From: Halobaculum halobium
Lineage (GTDB): Archaea > Halobacteriota > Halobacteria > Halobacteriales > Haloferacaceae
Direction of reading: 5' to 3'
Assembly (NCBI RefSeq): GCF_030127145.1
Contig: NZ_CP126158.1
Location: 248,001-312,000, forward strand
DNA length: 64,000 bases
This document shows, piece after piece, positions 1-8,357 of this stretch. The first letter of the stretch is position 1; every line of letters starts with the position of its first letter. The notes under the pieces were generated by a model. The model did not search any database and had not been told where the DNA came from. It was given only the letters and a program-made list of their open reading frames with translations. Position numbers and translations under genes: made by a program.

Positions 1-2
1 TC

Positions 3-1838
3 CTTCGGATCGGCGGGGACGCCGTTCGCGCGGCGCTGCCGGCCGTCTTGAGCTTCCTCGCGGACCTCACGCGACTCGGCGAACTCGGCGTTCGCGAGCT
101 GTTCCCGCTGCTTTTCGTCTCGTCGGCGACAGTCGGCGTCGGCTCGGCGCTCGCGGTGTACCTGCTCCGCTGGGAGATCCTCGACCAGCGCGCACACGCC
201 AGGGCGAGCCAGATCGAGGCAACGCTTCCCCGGACGGTCGCGTTCGTGTACGCGCTGTCGCGCTCGGGGATGGCGCTTCCGGCGGTGTTGGAGACGCTGT
301 CTCGCAACGAAGACGTGTACGGTGAGGCGGCCCGCGAGCTCGGCGTCGCCGTCCGCGACATGAACACGTTCGGGACGGACGTGCTCACCGCGCTCGAACG
401 CACGGCCGACCGCACGCCCTCACAGAATATGGCCGAGTTCGGGGAGAACCTCGCGTCCGTGCTCGGCAGCGGCCGGGAGGTATCGGCGTTCCTGCACGAC
501 CAGTACGAGCGCTACCAAGAGGAGGCCGAGTCGCAGCAGGAGCAGTACCTCGAACTCATCTCCGCGTTCGCGGAGGCGTACGTGACGGTGCTCGTCGCCG
601 GGCCGCTGTTCTTCATCACGATCCTCGTCGTCATCGGGATCGTCCTCTCGGACACGCTTCCGTTGTTGCGGGCGGTCGTCTACCTCGCGATCCCGCTCGC
701 GAGCTTCGGGTTCGTCGTCTACATCGATTCGATCACCCGGTCGAGCGGCGACACGATCGCCCCGGATCAGCCGGTTGATGACGCGCGGGTGCTCGCGGTG
801 GCGGCCTCGAACGTCGCCGGACTCGGCGGCTCGGACGCACGGGCGGACGGCGGCGTGACTGCCGGCGACGCCGATGCCGCTGTGGAAGGCGATCGGTGGG
901 CGGCGAGCAGGGAACGGCTGGCTGTCTATGATCGGATCGAGGCCGTGCTCGACGCCGCGAGCCGCCCGGCGGGACTCCTGCTCGAACGGCCGGGGCTGAC
1001 TGCCGTCTTCACGATCCCCGTCGGCGTGTGCTGGGTGTGGATGCGAACGCCGTCGATCCCGCTGTCGCTGGGACCGTTCGCTCGGGTCGTCGACTCCCCG
1101 GTGATCGAGGCGACGCTACTGGTGCTCGCCGGGTACGGGATCGCCTACGAGGTCGAGAAACGCCGGATCCGGGGGATCGAACGCGCGGTTCCCGACTTTC
1201 TCGACCGGATGGCAAGCATCAACGACGCAGGGGTGAGCGTCGTCGAGAGCCTGCGCCGGCTCACCGGCTCGGACCTCGGCAAAGTCACGCCGGAGGTCCA
1301 GCGCGTGTGGCGGGACGTGCAGTGGGGCGCGACCGTCACGACGGCGCTCGACCGGTTCCGTCAACGCGTCCGCTCGCCGATGGTGTCGCGCGCCGTCGCG
1401 CTCACCACGAACGCGGTCGACGCGAGCGGCGACGTGGCGCCGGTGCTTGCGATCGCCGCTGACGAGGCGCGTTCGACGCGGCAACTCCGGAGGGAGCGAC
1501 GGCAGGTCATGGTGACGTACCTCCTCGTGATCTACGTCTCCTTCGCGGTGTTTATCGGGATCATCGGTGCGCTGACGGTCGCGTTCATTCCGGCCGTCGA
1601 GGGGGCGCAGCTGTCGGCCCCGGGCGGCGTGGGGGGCGTTTCGACGGGCGTGTTCGAGGGGATCGGAAACGTCGACACCGGCAGCTACGTCGTGTTGTTC
1701 TATCACGCCGCGGCGATTCAGGCGATCGCGTCGGGTCTGATCGCCGGACAGCTGGGCGAAGGCAGCGTCAGCGACGGCGTGAAACACGCCACCGTCATGC
1801 TCCTGCTCGCATATCTCACGTTCGTGATCGTCGGATGA
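3..1838 (+). CDS. TadC-like type II/IV pilus assembly membrane protein (5' end cut off)
   Basis: Inner-membrane platform protein of an archaeal Tad-type pilus, expected to sit beside a TadA-type ATPase encoded upstream of the window. The frame is open to the window edge, so the TTG at 48 is probably internal. Two T2SSF-like halves are visible: a first helical bundle (roughly residues 50-170 from that TTG) followed by paired membrane helices, then a second cytoplasmic bundle around residues 370-480 (VPDFLDRMASINDAG, then ALTTNAVDASGDVAPVL) and more membrane helices at the C terminus. It has the same layout as the protein at 11438-13492, so the genome has at least two pilus systems. The stop overlaps the next start by four bases. 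Confidence 0.85.
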   Translation, partial: LRIGGDAVRAALPAVLSFLADLTRLGELGVRELFPLLFVSSATVGVGSALAVYLLRWEILDQRAHARASQIEATLPRTVAFVYALSRSGMALPAVLETLSRNEDVYGEAARELGVAVRDMNTFGTDVLTALERTADRTPSQNMAEFGENLASVLGSGREVSAFLHDQYERYQEEAESQQEQYLELISAFAEAYVTVLVAGPLFFITILVVIGIVLSDTLPLLRAVVYLAIPLASFGFVVYIDSITRSSGDTIAPDQPVDDARVLAVAASNVAGLGGSDARADGGVTAGDADAAVEGDRWAASRERLAVYDRIEAVLDAASRPAGLLLERPGLTAVFTIPVGVCWVWMRTPSIPLSLGPFARVVDSPVIEATLLVLAGYGIAYEVEKRRIRGIERAVPDFLDRMASINDAGVSVVESLRRLTGSDLGKVTPEVQRVWRDVQWGATVTTALDRFRQRVRSPMVSRAVALTTNAVDASGDVAPVLAIAADEARSTRQLRRERRQVMVTYLLVIYVSFAVFIGIIGALTVAFIPAVEGAQLSAPGGVGGVSTGVFEGIGNVDTGSYVVLFYHAAAIQAIASGLIAGQLGEGSVSDGVKHATVMLLLAYLTFVIVG

Positions 1839-2551
1839 CGCAGGGCGACCCGACCGCGGACGGAAGCGAGCGGCCCGAGGCGGACGAGCCACCGCAGTCG
1901 CGGCCGGCGGGGAGCGCGGTCGCGTCGACGTACGACCGCATCGCCGCCCACTTTTCAAAGACGCGCGAATACGCCTGGCCGGAGGTGGAGTCATTCCTCG
2001 ACGGTCGCTCCGGAGGCGTCGGGCTCGACGTGGGGTGCGGCAACGGACGACACTCCGACTCGCTCAACGAGCGGACAGAACGGGTCGTCGGCGTCGACGT
2101 CAGCGGTGAACTGTTGCGCGAGGCACGGGCCAGAGCACGCGATCGCGGGTACGCCTCGGGCGTGTCGTTCGTCGCGGGCGACGCGGCCGCGCTTCCCGTC
2201 GGCGACGACCGGGTCGCGCTCGCGGTGTACGTCGCCGCGCTCCACCACCTCCGACCGCGACAGCGGCGCGTCGCCTCGCTGTCGGAACTCGCGCGGGTGC
2301 TCGAGCCCGGCGGACGAGCGCTCGTCAGTGCGTGGAGCACGGCTCACGAACGGTTCGACGCCGACGCGGACGCCGAGACGGGGTTCGACACGGCGGTCGA
2401 CTGGACGCTCCCCGGCGGGGAGACGGTGCCGCGCTTCTATCACATCTACGCGCCTCGCGAGTTCGACGCGGACCTGGTCGCGAGCGACCTTCGAGTCATC
2501 GACTCGGAGGTCTCAAGCGGCAACTGTTACGCGGTCGTCGCGTCGGAGTGA
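1835..2551 (+). CDS. Class I SAM-dependent methyltransferase
   Basis: The 238-residue protein has a Rossmann methyltransferase fold. Motif I is LDVGCGNGRHS near residues 65-75, followed by an acidic strand end (VVGVDVS) and a motif-IV-like segment (VAVYVAALHHL). The order and the HHL segment resemble Trm9/ALKBH8-type tRNA wobble-uridine methyltransferases, but the substrate cannot be read from the sequence. The ATG overlaps the stop of the preceding TadC-like gene (ATGA), so the two are probably co-transcribed even though their functions look unrelated. A disordered acidic leader of about 30 residues precedes the catalytic domain, as is usual in haloarchaea. Confidence 0.85.
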   Translation: MTQGDPTADGSERPEADEPPQSRPAGSAVASTYDRIAAHFSKTREYAWPEVESFLDGRSGGVGLDVGCGNGRHSDSLNERTERVVGVDVSGELLREARARARDRGYASGVSFVAGDAAALPVGDDRVALAVYVAALHHLRPRQRRVASLSELARVLEPGGRALVSAWSTAHERFDADADAETGFDTAVDWTLPGGETVPRFYHIYAPREFDADLVASDLRVIDSEVSSGNCYAVVASE

Positions 2552-2642
2552 GCACGCGATCGACGGCTCCGGGTTACGGCGCGCGGCCGGCGGGATGTGA
2601 AGCCGTCCCGGGTGGATGCACGGTCCGCACGACCGGACGCGT

Positions 2643-2650
2643 TTTTATAC
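2643..2650 (+). promoter_or_regulatory. TATA box for the flavoprotein gene
   Basis: A T-rich TTTTATAC element lies about 30 bases before the ATG at 2676, the usual haloarchaeal spacing for a very short leader. A GAGGT purine stretch also lies just before the ATG. Confidence 0.6.
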
Positions 2651-2675
2651 GACGGCCGGTCCAACACCGAGGTAG

Positions 2676-3767
2676 ATGAACACCGACGGCGAGTTCGACT
2701 ACGACGTGACGGTTGTCGGGGGCGGCCCCGCAGGACTGACGAGCGCGCTGTACGCGACCCGGCTCGGGCTGGACACGCTCGTCGTGAACCGCGGCGGCGG
2801 CCGCGCGGCGATGATGCGCGACACGCACAACGTGATCGGCGTGACCGAGGAGACCTCCGGTAACGAGTTCCTGCAAACTGCACAAGAACAGGTGCAGAGT
2901 TACGGCGGGGAGTACCGCCGGGGGTTCGTCGAGGACGTCGAGGCGCTCGGTGACGGTGGCGCCGACGAGGCCCCCGACGGCTTCCGCGTCGACACGGGCG
3001 ACGCGGAGCTGACGACCCGCCGCGTCGTGCTCGCGACGGGCTTCTCGGACGGGCGACCCGACCCGCCGCTGCCGCGGACTGGGATGGGCCTACACTACTG
3101 CCTCCACTGCGACGCGTACATGTTCGTCGACGAGTCGGTGTACGTGATGGGGACGGACGACGCCGCCGCCCACGTCGCCATGATCATGCTCAACTTCACT
3201 GACGAGGTGGACGTGCTCCTGCGCGGCGCGGAGCCCGAGTGGTCCGACGACACCGCGGAGCTGCTGGCGAACCACCCGATCGACGTGATACCCGAAGACG
3301 TCACGGGCATGGAGAAAGACGACGACGGCTGGCTGGAGAGCTTCGAGTTCGAGGACGGGACCGTCCGCGAGTACAAGGGCGGCTTCCCGATGTACGGCTC
3401 GGAGTATCACGCCGAGCTCGCGGACGCGCTCGGACTGGAACGGGAGGACTCCGGCGAGGTCGCCGTCGACGACCACGGCCGCACCTCCGTCGACGGCGCG
3501 TACGCGGTCGGCGACCTGACGCCCGGCCACAACCAGATCCCCGTGGCGATGGGCGAGGGCGCCAAGTGCGGCATCGCGATCCACATGGACCTGCGGGCGT
3601 TCCCCCGCTCGAGCGAGAAGATCGCCGAACTCGGCCCTGTCGACGAGAGCGAGGTGCCGGCGATCTCGCCGGAGCTCATGGCGACGGCAGTCACCCACGA
3701 GGGGCACGCGGCCGGACCGCGGACCGAGGCCGAGACCGTGGAAGGAGAGGCGACGGCCGACGACTGA
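2676..3767 (+). CDS. Thioredoxin-reductase-like FAD/NAD(P) oxidoreductase
   Basis: The 363-residue flavoprotein is of the TrxB type. The N-terminal FAD dinucleotide-binding motif is VVGGGPAGLTSALYA (about residues 12-26). A CxxC pair in YCLHCDAY (about residues 142-149) occupies the position of the redox-active disulfide of thioredoxin reductase. A C-terminal FAD motif reads YAVGDLTPGHNQIPVAMGEG. The NAD(P)-binding region appears shortened and lacks an obvious GxGxxA (it reads VYVMGTDDAAAHVAM), so the electron donor is uncertain, as in ferredoxin- or F420-dependent archaeal relatives. It is a single gene with its own TATA box. Confidence 0.85.
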   Translation: MNTDGEFDYDVTVVGGGPAGLTSALYATRLGLDTLVVNRGGGRAAMMRDTHNVIGVTEETSGNEFLQTAQEQVQSYGGEYRRGFVEDVEALGDGGADEAPDGFRVDTGDAELTTRRVVLATGFSDGRPDPPLPRTGMGLHYCLHCDAYMFVDESVYVMGTDDAAAHVAMIMLNFTDEVDVLLRGAEPEWSDDTAELLANHPIDVIPEDVTGMEKDDDGWLESFEFEDGTVREYKGGFPMYGSEYHAELADALGLEREDSGEVAVDDHGRTSVDGAYAVGDLTPGHNQIPVAMGEGAKCGIAIHMDLRAFPRSSEKIAELGPVDESEVPAISPELMATAVTHEGHAAGPRTEAETVEGEATADD

Positions 3768-3841
3768 TCCGGGCCGAGCGTCGACGACCGCGAACGGTAA
3801 ACCCCTTATTCCCTCACCGAATACGGGGTGGTACCCTCGGT

Positions 3842-3852
3842 GCGCCGGTGGT
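3842..3852 (+). repeat. Copy of the tRNA-Gly 5' end
   Basis: The 11 bases GCGCCGGTGGT are identical to the first 11 bases of the tRNA at 3908 and lie 66 bases upstream of it. Together with the fragments downstream of the tRNA this suggests past recombination at the gene. Confidence 0.5.
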
Positions 3853-3853
3853 G

Positions 3854-3875
3854 CGCGAATCCGAACGGATTCGCG
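3854..3875. other. Perfect 10-bp hairpin
   Basis: CGCGAATCCG and its exact reverse complement are separated by two bases, between the flavoprotein gene and tRNA-Gly. It could be a terminator of the flavoprotein transcript or a protein-binding palindrome. There is no T-tract after it. Confidence 0.5.
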
Positions 3876-3907
3876 AGTGACGGCCCGCGAGGAACACAGT
3901 GACGAAC

Positions 3908-3979
3908 GCGCCGGTGGTCTAGCTGGTATGACTTTGGCCTTCCAAGCCAACGACCCGGGTTCAAATCCCGGCCGGCGCA
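3908..3979 (+). tRNA. tRNA-Gly (anticodon UCC)
   Basis: A 72-base cloverleaf. The acceptor stem GCGCCGG pairs with CCGGCGC, the anticodon stem TTGGC/GCCAA encloses CTTCCAA, giving anticodon TCC, and the T arm reads CCGGGTTCAAATCCCGG. The discriminator base is A, and the CCA end is not encoded. Confidence 0.95.
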
Positions 3980-4017
3980 GTTCTGCTGCGAATGAAGTGA
4001 GCAGAGAAATCGCCACG

Positions 4018-4082
4018 GCGGGATTTGACTCAGGGAGCACATCTTCGATTTGCGACCGTGGTTCACACTCCCGGCCGGCGCA
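4018..4082 (+). repeat. Inverted and direct fragments of the tRNA-Gly 3' half
   Basis: Bases 4061-4082 repeat the T-arm and acceptor 3' end of the tRNA: TCCCGGCCGGCGCA is exact, preceded by GTTCA with a small difference. Bases 4018-4034 contain GGGATTTGA, which matches the reverse complement of the T arm. Such 3'-end copies are what tRNA-directed integrases leave behind, but the interval is only about 100 bases, so at most a scar remains. Confidence 0.5.
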
Positions 4083-4258
4083 CTCACGCCTCTCCCCGCC
4101 CGGTTCGGCGTCCAATTCGGGCGTGAACGTCTCAAAACAGCGATACCACCGGTGCAGGTCGTCGACGGGTCGACCGGCGAACGTCACCTCGAGTCCGACC
4201 CTCACGACGAGCAGGCGGCTCCCGCAGTTCGGACACCTGGTGTCGAATAGCCCCACAC
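4061..4258 (-). pseudogene. Possible zinc-finger protein, 3' end overwritten by tRNA-derived sequence
   Basis: From a GTG at 4258 the minus strand reads MGLFDTRCPNCGSRL and continues for about 65 protein-like residues with further cysteines (YRCFETF, RECAGREC). The frame then runs without a stop through the tRNA-Gly fragments and the tRNA itself, which a real gene would not do. I read it as a small zinc-ribbon gene whose end was lost when the tRNA-derived sequence was inserted. A non-coding interpretation remains possible. Confidence 0.3.
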
Positions 4259-4339
4259 ACGCGCGTCGTCGCGGCCCAAATAGACGCTGTGGCGGACCGT
4301 CAGACCTCGGGTCGGATCGAGTCGAGGGGCACCGTCCCG

Positions 4340-5653
4340 TCAGTCGTCGGCCACGTCGGGGTCCGCCTCCACGTCCGCGAGCGCGGCCTCCCGCGCCGAC
4401 GCCCGCCGGAACACGACCCAGAAGACGCCGGAGGCGACGACGATGAACCCCGCGGCCGTGTAGAACGCCACGCTTGTGGAGACGTACTGCTTGATCGCGC
4501 CGATCCCGACCGGCCCCGCGACCTGGCCGACTTTCCACGAGATCGACCGGAGGCTCATCGCAGAGGCGACGGAGTCGTAGCGTTCGCCCTCCTCGACGAA
4601 CAGCGACATCGACGCCGGCAGGCGAAGCGAGTCGGCGATCCCGAGCACCATGTACGCCCCGAAGAGGCTGAAGAACGCCCCGCCGAGCACCTGCTCGCCG
4701 CCGAACGCGACGAACCGAACCGGGTCGATGGCACCCTCGAAGTAGTAGCTGAGCGGGATGAGGGCCGTGCCGATTCCGTACAGGAGCGCGCCGGCGACGA
4801 CGAAGTACTCCTTGTTGCCGACGCGGTCGGTGAGGTCGCCGACGTACCCCTGCGTGATCGACTTTGTGAGCTTTCCGCCCGCGAGGATCCAGCCGATGGC
4901 GAACGCGGTCGTGCCGAACTCGGTGCGCGCGAGGATGGGGAGGAAGATGATGACGGCCATCTTGCCGACCGAAAAGGCGAGCCGGAAGACGACGAGCGCG
5001 CGGATCATCGGGAGATCCAGCAGCGCCTTCAGCGTCGCGACGCCGCCGCCGGCGTCGTTCTCGGTGCCGCCGCCGGGGTTGTCGCGGAGGTTGACGAACA
5101 CGAGGACGAACGCGAGGATCGTGACCCCGGTGAGCACGAGGTAGGTGAACGTGTAGCCCTCCGCGAACAGGAGGTACCCCCCGACCACGTCGCCCGCGAG
5201 GCTGGAGAACGCCGCGACCTGGTTGTACGAACCGAGCCAGCGACCGTTCTCGTCGTCCGGCGCGATGTGCCCGACGACGGTCGAGCCCGTGATCCAGAGG
5301 ACGGACGCGCCGACGCCCTGCAACACCCGAACGAGGATGACGTGGGCCGCGCTCTCGACGAGCATGAACCCGAAGAAGACGACGACGTTGATCGCGAGCC
5401 CGAGCAGGAGCCAGTGTTTGGCGTTGCCCGTGTCGACCTTCCGGCCGAGCGGGACGACGATGAGCAGCTGGACGACCGCAAAGGCGGTGCCGAACAGCCC
5501 CTCGACCGTCCCGGTCGTGTCGAACTGCTCGGCGTAGAGCGCCAGAGCGATGAGCAGCGTCGAATACGCCTGACTCCGCGCGAACGCCGTGCCCGCGAGC
5601 GCCGAGAACTCCCGGTCGCGCAACAGCGCGACGGAGCTGCCGAACTGCGCCAC
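4340..5653 (-). CDS. MFS transporter
   Basis: The 437-residue protein has about 12 hydrophobic helices, organised as two six-helix halves of the major facilitator superfamily. The first loop holds FGTAFAVVQLLIVVPLGRKVD, a variant of the MFS loop-2/3 signature, and the second half contains GYVGDLTDRVGNKE. The substrate is unknown. An in-frame ATG lies 39 bases upstream (5692), but a TATA-like TTTAAG lies at about 5683-5689, between the two candidates. I therefore prefer the GTG at 5653, which starts directly before the conserved LLRDREFSAL segment. Confidence 0.85.
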   Translation of the reverse strand: MAQFGSSVALLRDREFSALAGTAFARSQAYSTLLIALALYAEQFDTTGTVEGLFGTAFAVVQLLIVVPLGRKVDTGNAKHWLLLGLAINVVVFFGFMLVESAAHVILVRVLQGVGASVLWITGSTVVGHIAPDDENGRWLGSYNQVAAFSSLAGDVVGGYLLFAEGYTFTYLVLTGVTILAFVLVFVNLRDNPGGGTENDAGGGVATLKALLDLPMIRALVVFRLAFSVGKMAVIIFLPILARTEFGTTAFAIGWILAGGKLTKSITQGYVGDLTDRVGNKEYFVVAGALLYGIGTALIPLSYYFEGAIDPVRFVAFGGEQVLGGAFFSLFGAYMVLGIADSLRLPASMSLFVEEGERYDSVASAMSLRSISWKVGQVAGPVGIGAIKQYVSTSVAFYTAAGFIVVASGVFWVVFRRASAREAALADVEADPDVADD

Positions 5654-5767
5654 TGTTACGTTCCGAAATACACAGCGTGCGCTTAAACTCAATCATCGCG
5701 GCCGTCTGCGAGGTGTACTCGCACGGCACACACGTCGGTTGCGGCGGTGAGAGCCCGCAGCGGGATG

Positions 5768-6652
5768 CTACAGCTCGATCCGTTCGACGAGCTGGTCGTC
5801 GCTCTTGGTGTTGATCGCGACGATCCGAACCTTGTCCTCGATGAGCGAGTCGTGGAGCTTGGACTTCAGGAGGTTGTCGACCTGGTAGACGCCCGCGGCG
5901 TTCACCATCTTGATCTCGACGAGCACGGGCATCGCGTCGCCGTCGTGGCCGTCTGCCTCGCTGCCCGGCTTCAGTTCGACGTTGCTGATCGCCCGCGAGG
6001 AGAGCGTGTTGATGCCGCGACCGCCCTTCTCGTACGGGATGCGAGAGCGACCGCGTTCCATGTCGAGTGCGTCGGCGACCCGGATGACGCCGGCCTCGCG
6101 CGTGAGCGGCGTCTCCTCGGTGTGATGACAGAGAATGGCGTGAAGCACCTCCGCTTTCACGCGAACGGTTTCCTCGGTTCCGTAGTAGTCGAACTGCGGG
6201 AGCAGCCGGTCGAGGAGGTCGGCGGCCAGCGGAATCGAGTAGTAGGCGTGTTCGTCTCGGTGGACGACGTGTCCGATGTCGTGGAGGGTGGCCGCGAGCG
6301 CGATGATGACGGGTTCGTCGGCCGCAGGGAGCCCCTGATCGCTCGCACCGTTGAACGCCACGTTCCCGCGTTTCAGCAGTTCGTACAGCCGCAGCGCTCG
6401 GTTTCGAACGATCTCGATGTGCTTTGCGCCGTGGTCGTTGTACCCCTTGCGCGTGACCGCGTTGACGTTCTGCGCGCGGAGGTACGTCTGGATCTCGGGG
6501 TCGGTTTCGATGACCTCCAGCACGTCGTTCACCCGTTCGTCGGGAAACACGTGCTCGGCGTCGGGATCGTACTGCCGAACGCTCATCTTGTTCAGGTCGT
6601 CGGCCCCGTCGTCGTCCTGCTGGACGTCGCCTGATCCGGCGTTGTCATTCAT
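5768..6652 (-). CDS. HD-domain metal-dependent phosphohydrolase
   Basis: The 294-residue cytoplasmic protein has a classic HD signature: H78 in HGAKHIE, the catalytic pair in LHDIGH (about residues 123-128), and following histidines in HRDEH and CHHTEE. This arrangement is found in hydrolases of nucleotides and phosphoesters. The start is the ATG of MNDNAG at 6652; longer readings run into non-coding sequence. The C-terminal part (from about residue 200) is a separate beta-rich domain. The preferred substrate cannot be determined from the sequence. Confidence 0.85.
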   Translation of the reverse strand: MNDNAGSGDVQQDDDGADDLNKMSVRQYDPDAEHVFPDERVNDVLEVIETDPEIQTYLRAQNVNAVTRKGYNDHGAKHIEIVRNRALRLYELLKRGNVAFNGASDQGLPAADEPVIIALAATLHDIGHVVHRDEHAYYSIPLAADLLDRLLPQFDYYGTEETVRVKAEVLHAILCHHTEETPLTREAGVIRVADALDMERGRSRIPYEKGGRGINTLSSRAISNVELKPGSEADGHDGDAMPVLVEIKMVNAAGVYQVDNLLKSKLHDSLIEDKVRIVAINTKSDDQLVERIEL

Positions 6653-6833
6653 ACTTCGGTGGAGGGCGGGCGGTCGCAAAAGCCCTCCCCAAGCCGGTGC
6701 ACCTCGAAGACCCACTCCGCCGCGCCGCCGCCCGCGGACCGCTCGCTCGAGTGGACGAGGGGGAATCGACGGCGTAGTGACTGTTGGTTGAACTGTCGAA
6801 GCATTTACCAACTACTATTTGGATAGTTCAAAT

Positions 6834-7334
6834 ATGGATACCGAATCGACTGGAGAAGAAGAAGAGGAGGAAGCGCCAACGGCGGGACCGAGCGGACACG
6901 AGCCCGAACGGGATGACGGTCCCGGGAACGGACAGAACGTCACCGAGCCCCCGGAGGAGGACGTTCAAACGAAGGGACCGAACGACATGTACTGTTCGTC
7001 GTGCGGGGCAGTGATCAGAAAGAACGCGGAGCTGTGTCCCGAATGCGGAGTCGCCCCAGGTAACGCTACGACTGGGGGGTCCTCGGCGGGAACGTCCCAC
7101 TCCGCGGCGCCAACAAGCGGATCCGGGATGGGGAAGAACAAGTACACCGCTATCGGGGCTGTTTCGGGACTCGTCGGGTTCGCACTGCTCCCGATCGTCT
7201 TCGGTCCCATCGCGATATTCTGCGGGTATCGAGTGTACCAGAACCACGACGAGACCCACGGCATCGCGTTGATGGCGTGGGGAGGCCTCAGCCTCGTCGT
7301 CGGCATGGCCGTCGGCGCCTGGGTGCTCTCGTAG
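6834..7334 (+). CDS. Zinc-ribbon membrane protein (DUF4190-like)
   Basis: The N terminus is an acidic disordered stretch of about 45 residues. A double zinc ribbon follows (CSSCG then CPECG), then a Gly/Ser/Thr linker and two hydrophobic helices (IGAVSGLVGFALLPIVFGPIA and IALMAWGGLSLVVGMAVGAW). Such zinc-ribbon/DUF4190 proteins are common and uncharacterised in archaea. The ATG at 6834 is preferred over an in-frame TTG at 6819 because a TATA-like ATTTACC lies about 28 bases upstream. Confidence 0.75.
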   Translation: MDTESTGEEEEEEAPTAGPSGHEPERDDGPGNGQNVTEPPEEDVQTKGPNDMYCSSCGAVIRKNAELCPECGVAPGNATTGGSSAGTSHSAAPTSGSGMGKNKYTAIGAVSGLVGFALLPIVFGPIAIFCGYRVYQNHDETHGIALMAWGGLSLVVGMAVGAWVLS

Positions 7335-7670
7335 CGGCGGGTCGCGACCGATCCTGGCGCCCGCTGTCGAGGCGTCGGATGTGGTCCCGGCCGTCCGGAC
7401 CCGCGACAGGTTCGGGTTCCCTCCGTCTCTCCATACTCGGTCACGGTATCCCGAGCGGACACGGCAGATGCGAGTGAGCCGGCCCCGGATGTTCACCCGC
7501 GAGAGTCCTGCTACGGGTGTCGATCGCACCGCCGAACCAGTAGTGAGATCACAGCTGACTCCCACTGACATCGCCCGTTCTGCCGTACATTCGGGAGGTG
7601 AACCCCTCTATCCCGGATACTGTGCAGTCCAAAAAGCCTATAATTGCCACCGGGTAAGCCGGGAGTAGAG
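7335..7670. other. Intergenic region without a recognisable gene
   Basis: Open frames here show no protein-like composition. The last 35 bases hold the tatA promoter (CCTATAATT at 7638-7646). Confidence 0.5.
7638..7646 (+). promoter_or_regulatory. TATA box of tatA
   Basis: CCTATAATT lies about 27 bases upstream of the ATG at 7671, consistent with a leaderless message. Confidence 0.65.
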
Positions 7671-7958
7671 ATGCTCACTAGCCTACCCCTGTTCGGCGCC
7701 ATCCCGGGCGGTCCGGAGATGCTCATCATCCTGCTCGTGTTGGTGCTGCTGTTCGGCGCGAACAAGATCCCCAAGCTGGCCCGGTCCACCGGGCAGGCGA
7801 TGGGCGAGTTCAAGAAGGGACGCGAGCAGGTCGAAGACGAACTTCAGGAGATGCAGGAGGGCGAGGGCGACGAAGACGAAATCGCCGCCGATTCCACCGT
7901 CGACTCGACCGTCGATTCCACCGACGATGCGGTCGAGACCGAGACGGAGAAGAACTAA
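7671..7958 (+). CDS. tatA: Twin-arginine translocase subunit TatA
   Basis: The 95-residue protein has the TatA layout: a short outside N terminus, the conserved GGPEMLIILLVLVLLFG transmembrane helix (about residues 13-29), the hinge GANKIPKLARSTGQ, an amphipathic helix (MGEFKKGREQVEDELQEM), and an acidic tail of repeated Asp-Ser-Thr. TatA forms the pore for folded proteins, the main export route in haloarchaea. The ATG at 7671 is chosen because it follows the TATA box at leaderless spacing; an upstream GTG/ATG extension would be non-conserved. Confidence 0.92.
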   Translation: MLTSLPLFGAIPGGPEMLIILLVLVLLFGANKIPKLARSTGQAMGEFKKGREQVEDELQEMQEGEGDEDEIAADSTVDSTVDSTDDAVETETEKN

Positions 7959-8007
7959 CGCGCCGTCCCGGACCGCTTTTATCTCCGCGCCGAACACTCC
8001 CCACCCG

Positions 8008-8080
8008 GGGCGTGTGGCCAAGCGGATACGGCGAGCGGTTCCTAACCGCTAGATCGCGGGTTCGAATCCCGTCACGCCCG
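8008..8080 (+). tRNA. tRNA-Arg (anticodon CCU)
   Basis: A 73-base cloverleaf with acceptor stem GGGCGTG/CACGCCC, anticodon stem AGCGG/CCGCT around TTCCTAA (anticodon CCT), T arm GCGGGTTCGAATCCCGT and discriminator G. CCA is not encoded. Confidence 0.95.
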
Positions 8081-8325
8081 TTTCCGTTCGGTTTACTCAC
8101 GCGATATCTGCGACGAGCGAAGGGAGGGACCGTCGCGCAGACAGCTTTCCGCGATTCGAATCGAAGGAACCAGTGCAGTCGCCCGCCGGCCGACCAGGAG
8201 ACGACGGCGTTCATTCCAGCGCAACAAACCTATCATAAACCGGAAGCGAGTATGTCAACTCAACAGATAGAGCGGTCCTTCACCGCGATTTGCGGGTTTT
8301 CTCATCGGTGATACGGAGGGCAAGC

Positions 8326-8331
8326 ATTTAA
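8326..8331 (+). promoter_or_regulatory. TATA-like element before the pilus operon
   Basis: ATTTAA lies about 29 bases upstream of the ATG at 8358 and supports that start over an in-frame GTG at 8349. Confidence 0.55.
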
Positions 8332-8357
8332 CGTGGCCCCCGAAGTGAGTGAACGCA

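Noticed and set aside
3090-5729. Very long minus-strand open frame (879 codons) across the flavoprotein, tRNA and MFS genes
   Set aside because: It runs antisense to one real gene, through a tRNA, and out of frame with the MFS gene. Its translation is Arg/Gly/His-rich noise typical of GC-rich shadow frames. Only a short zinc-ribbon-like part was kept as a possible remnant.
8081-8320. Possible small gene after tRNA-Arg
   Set aside because: The frames read through the tRNA and have no start context or conserved motif.
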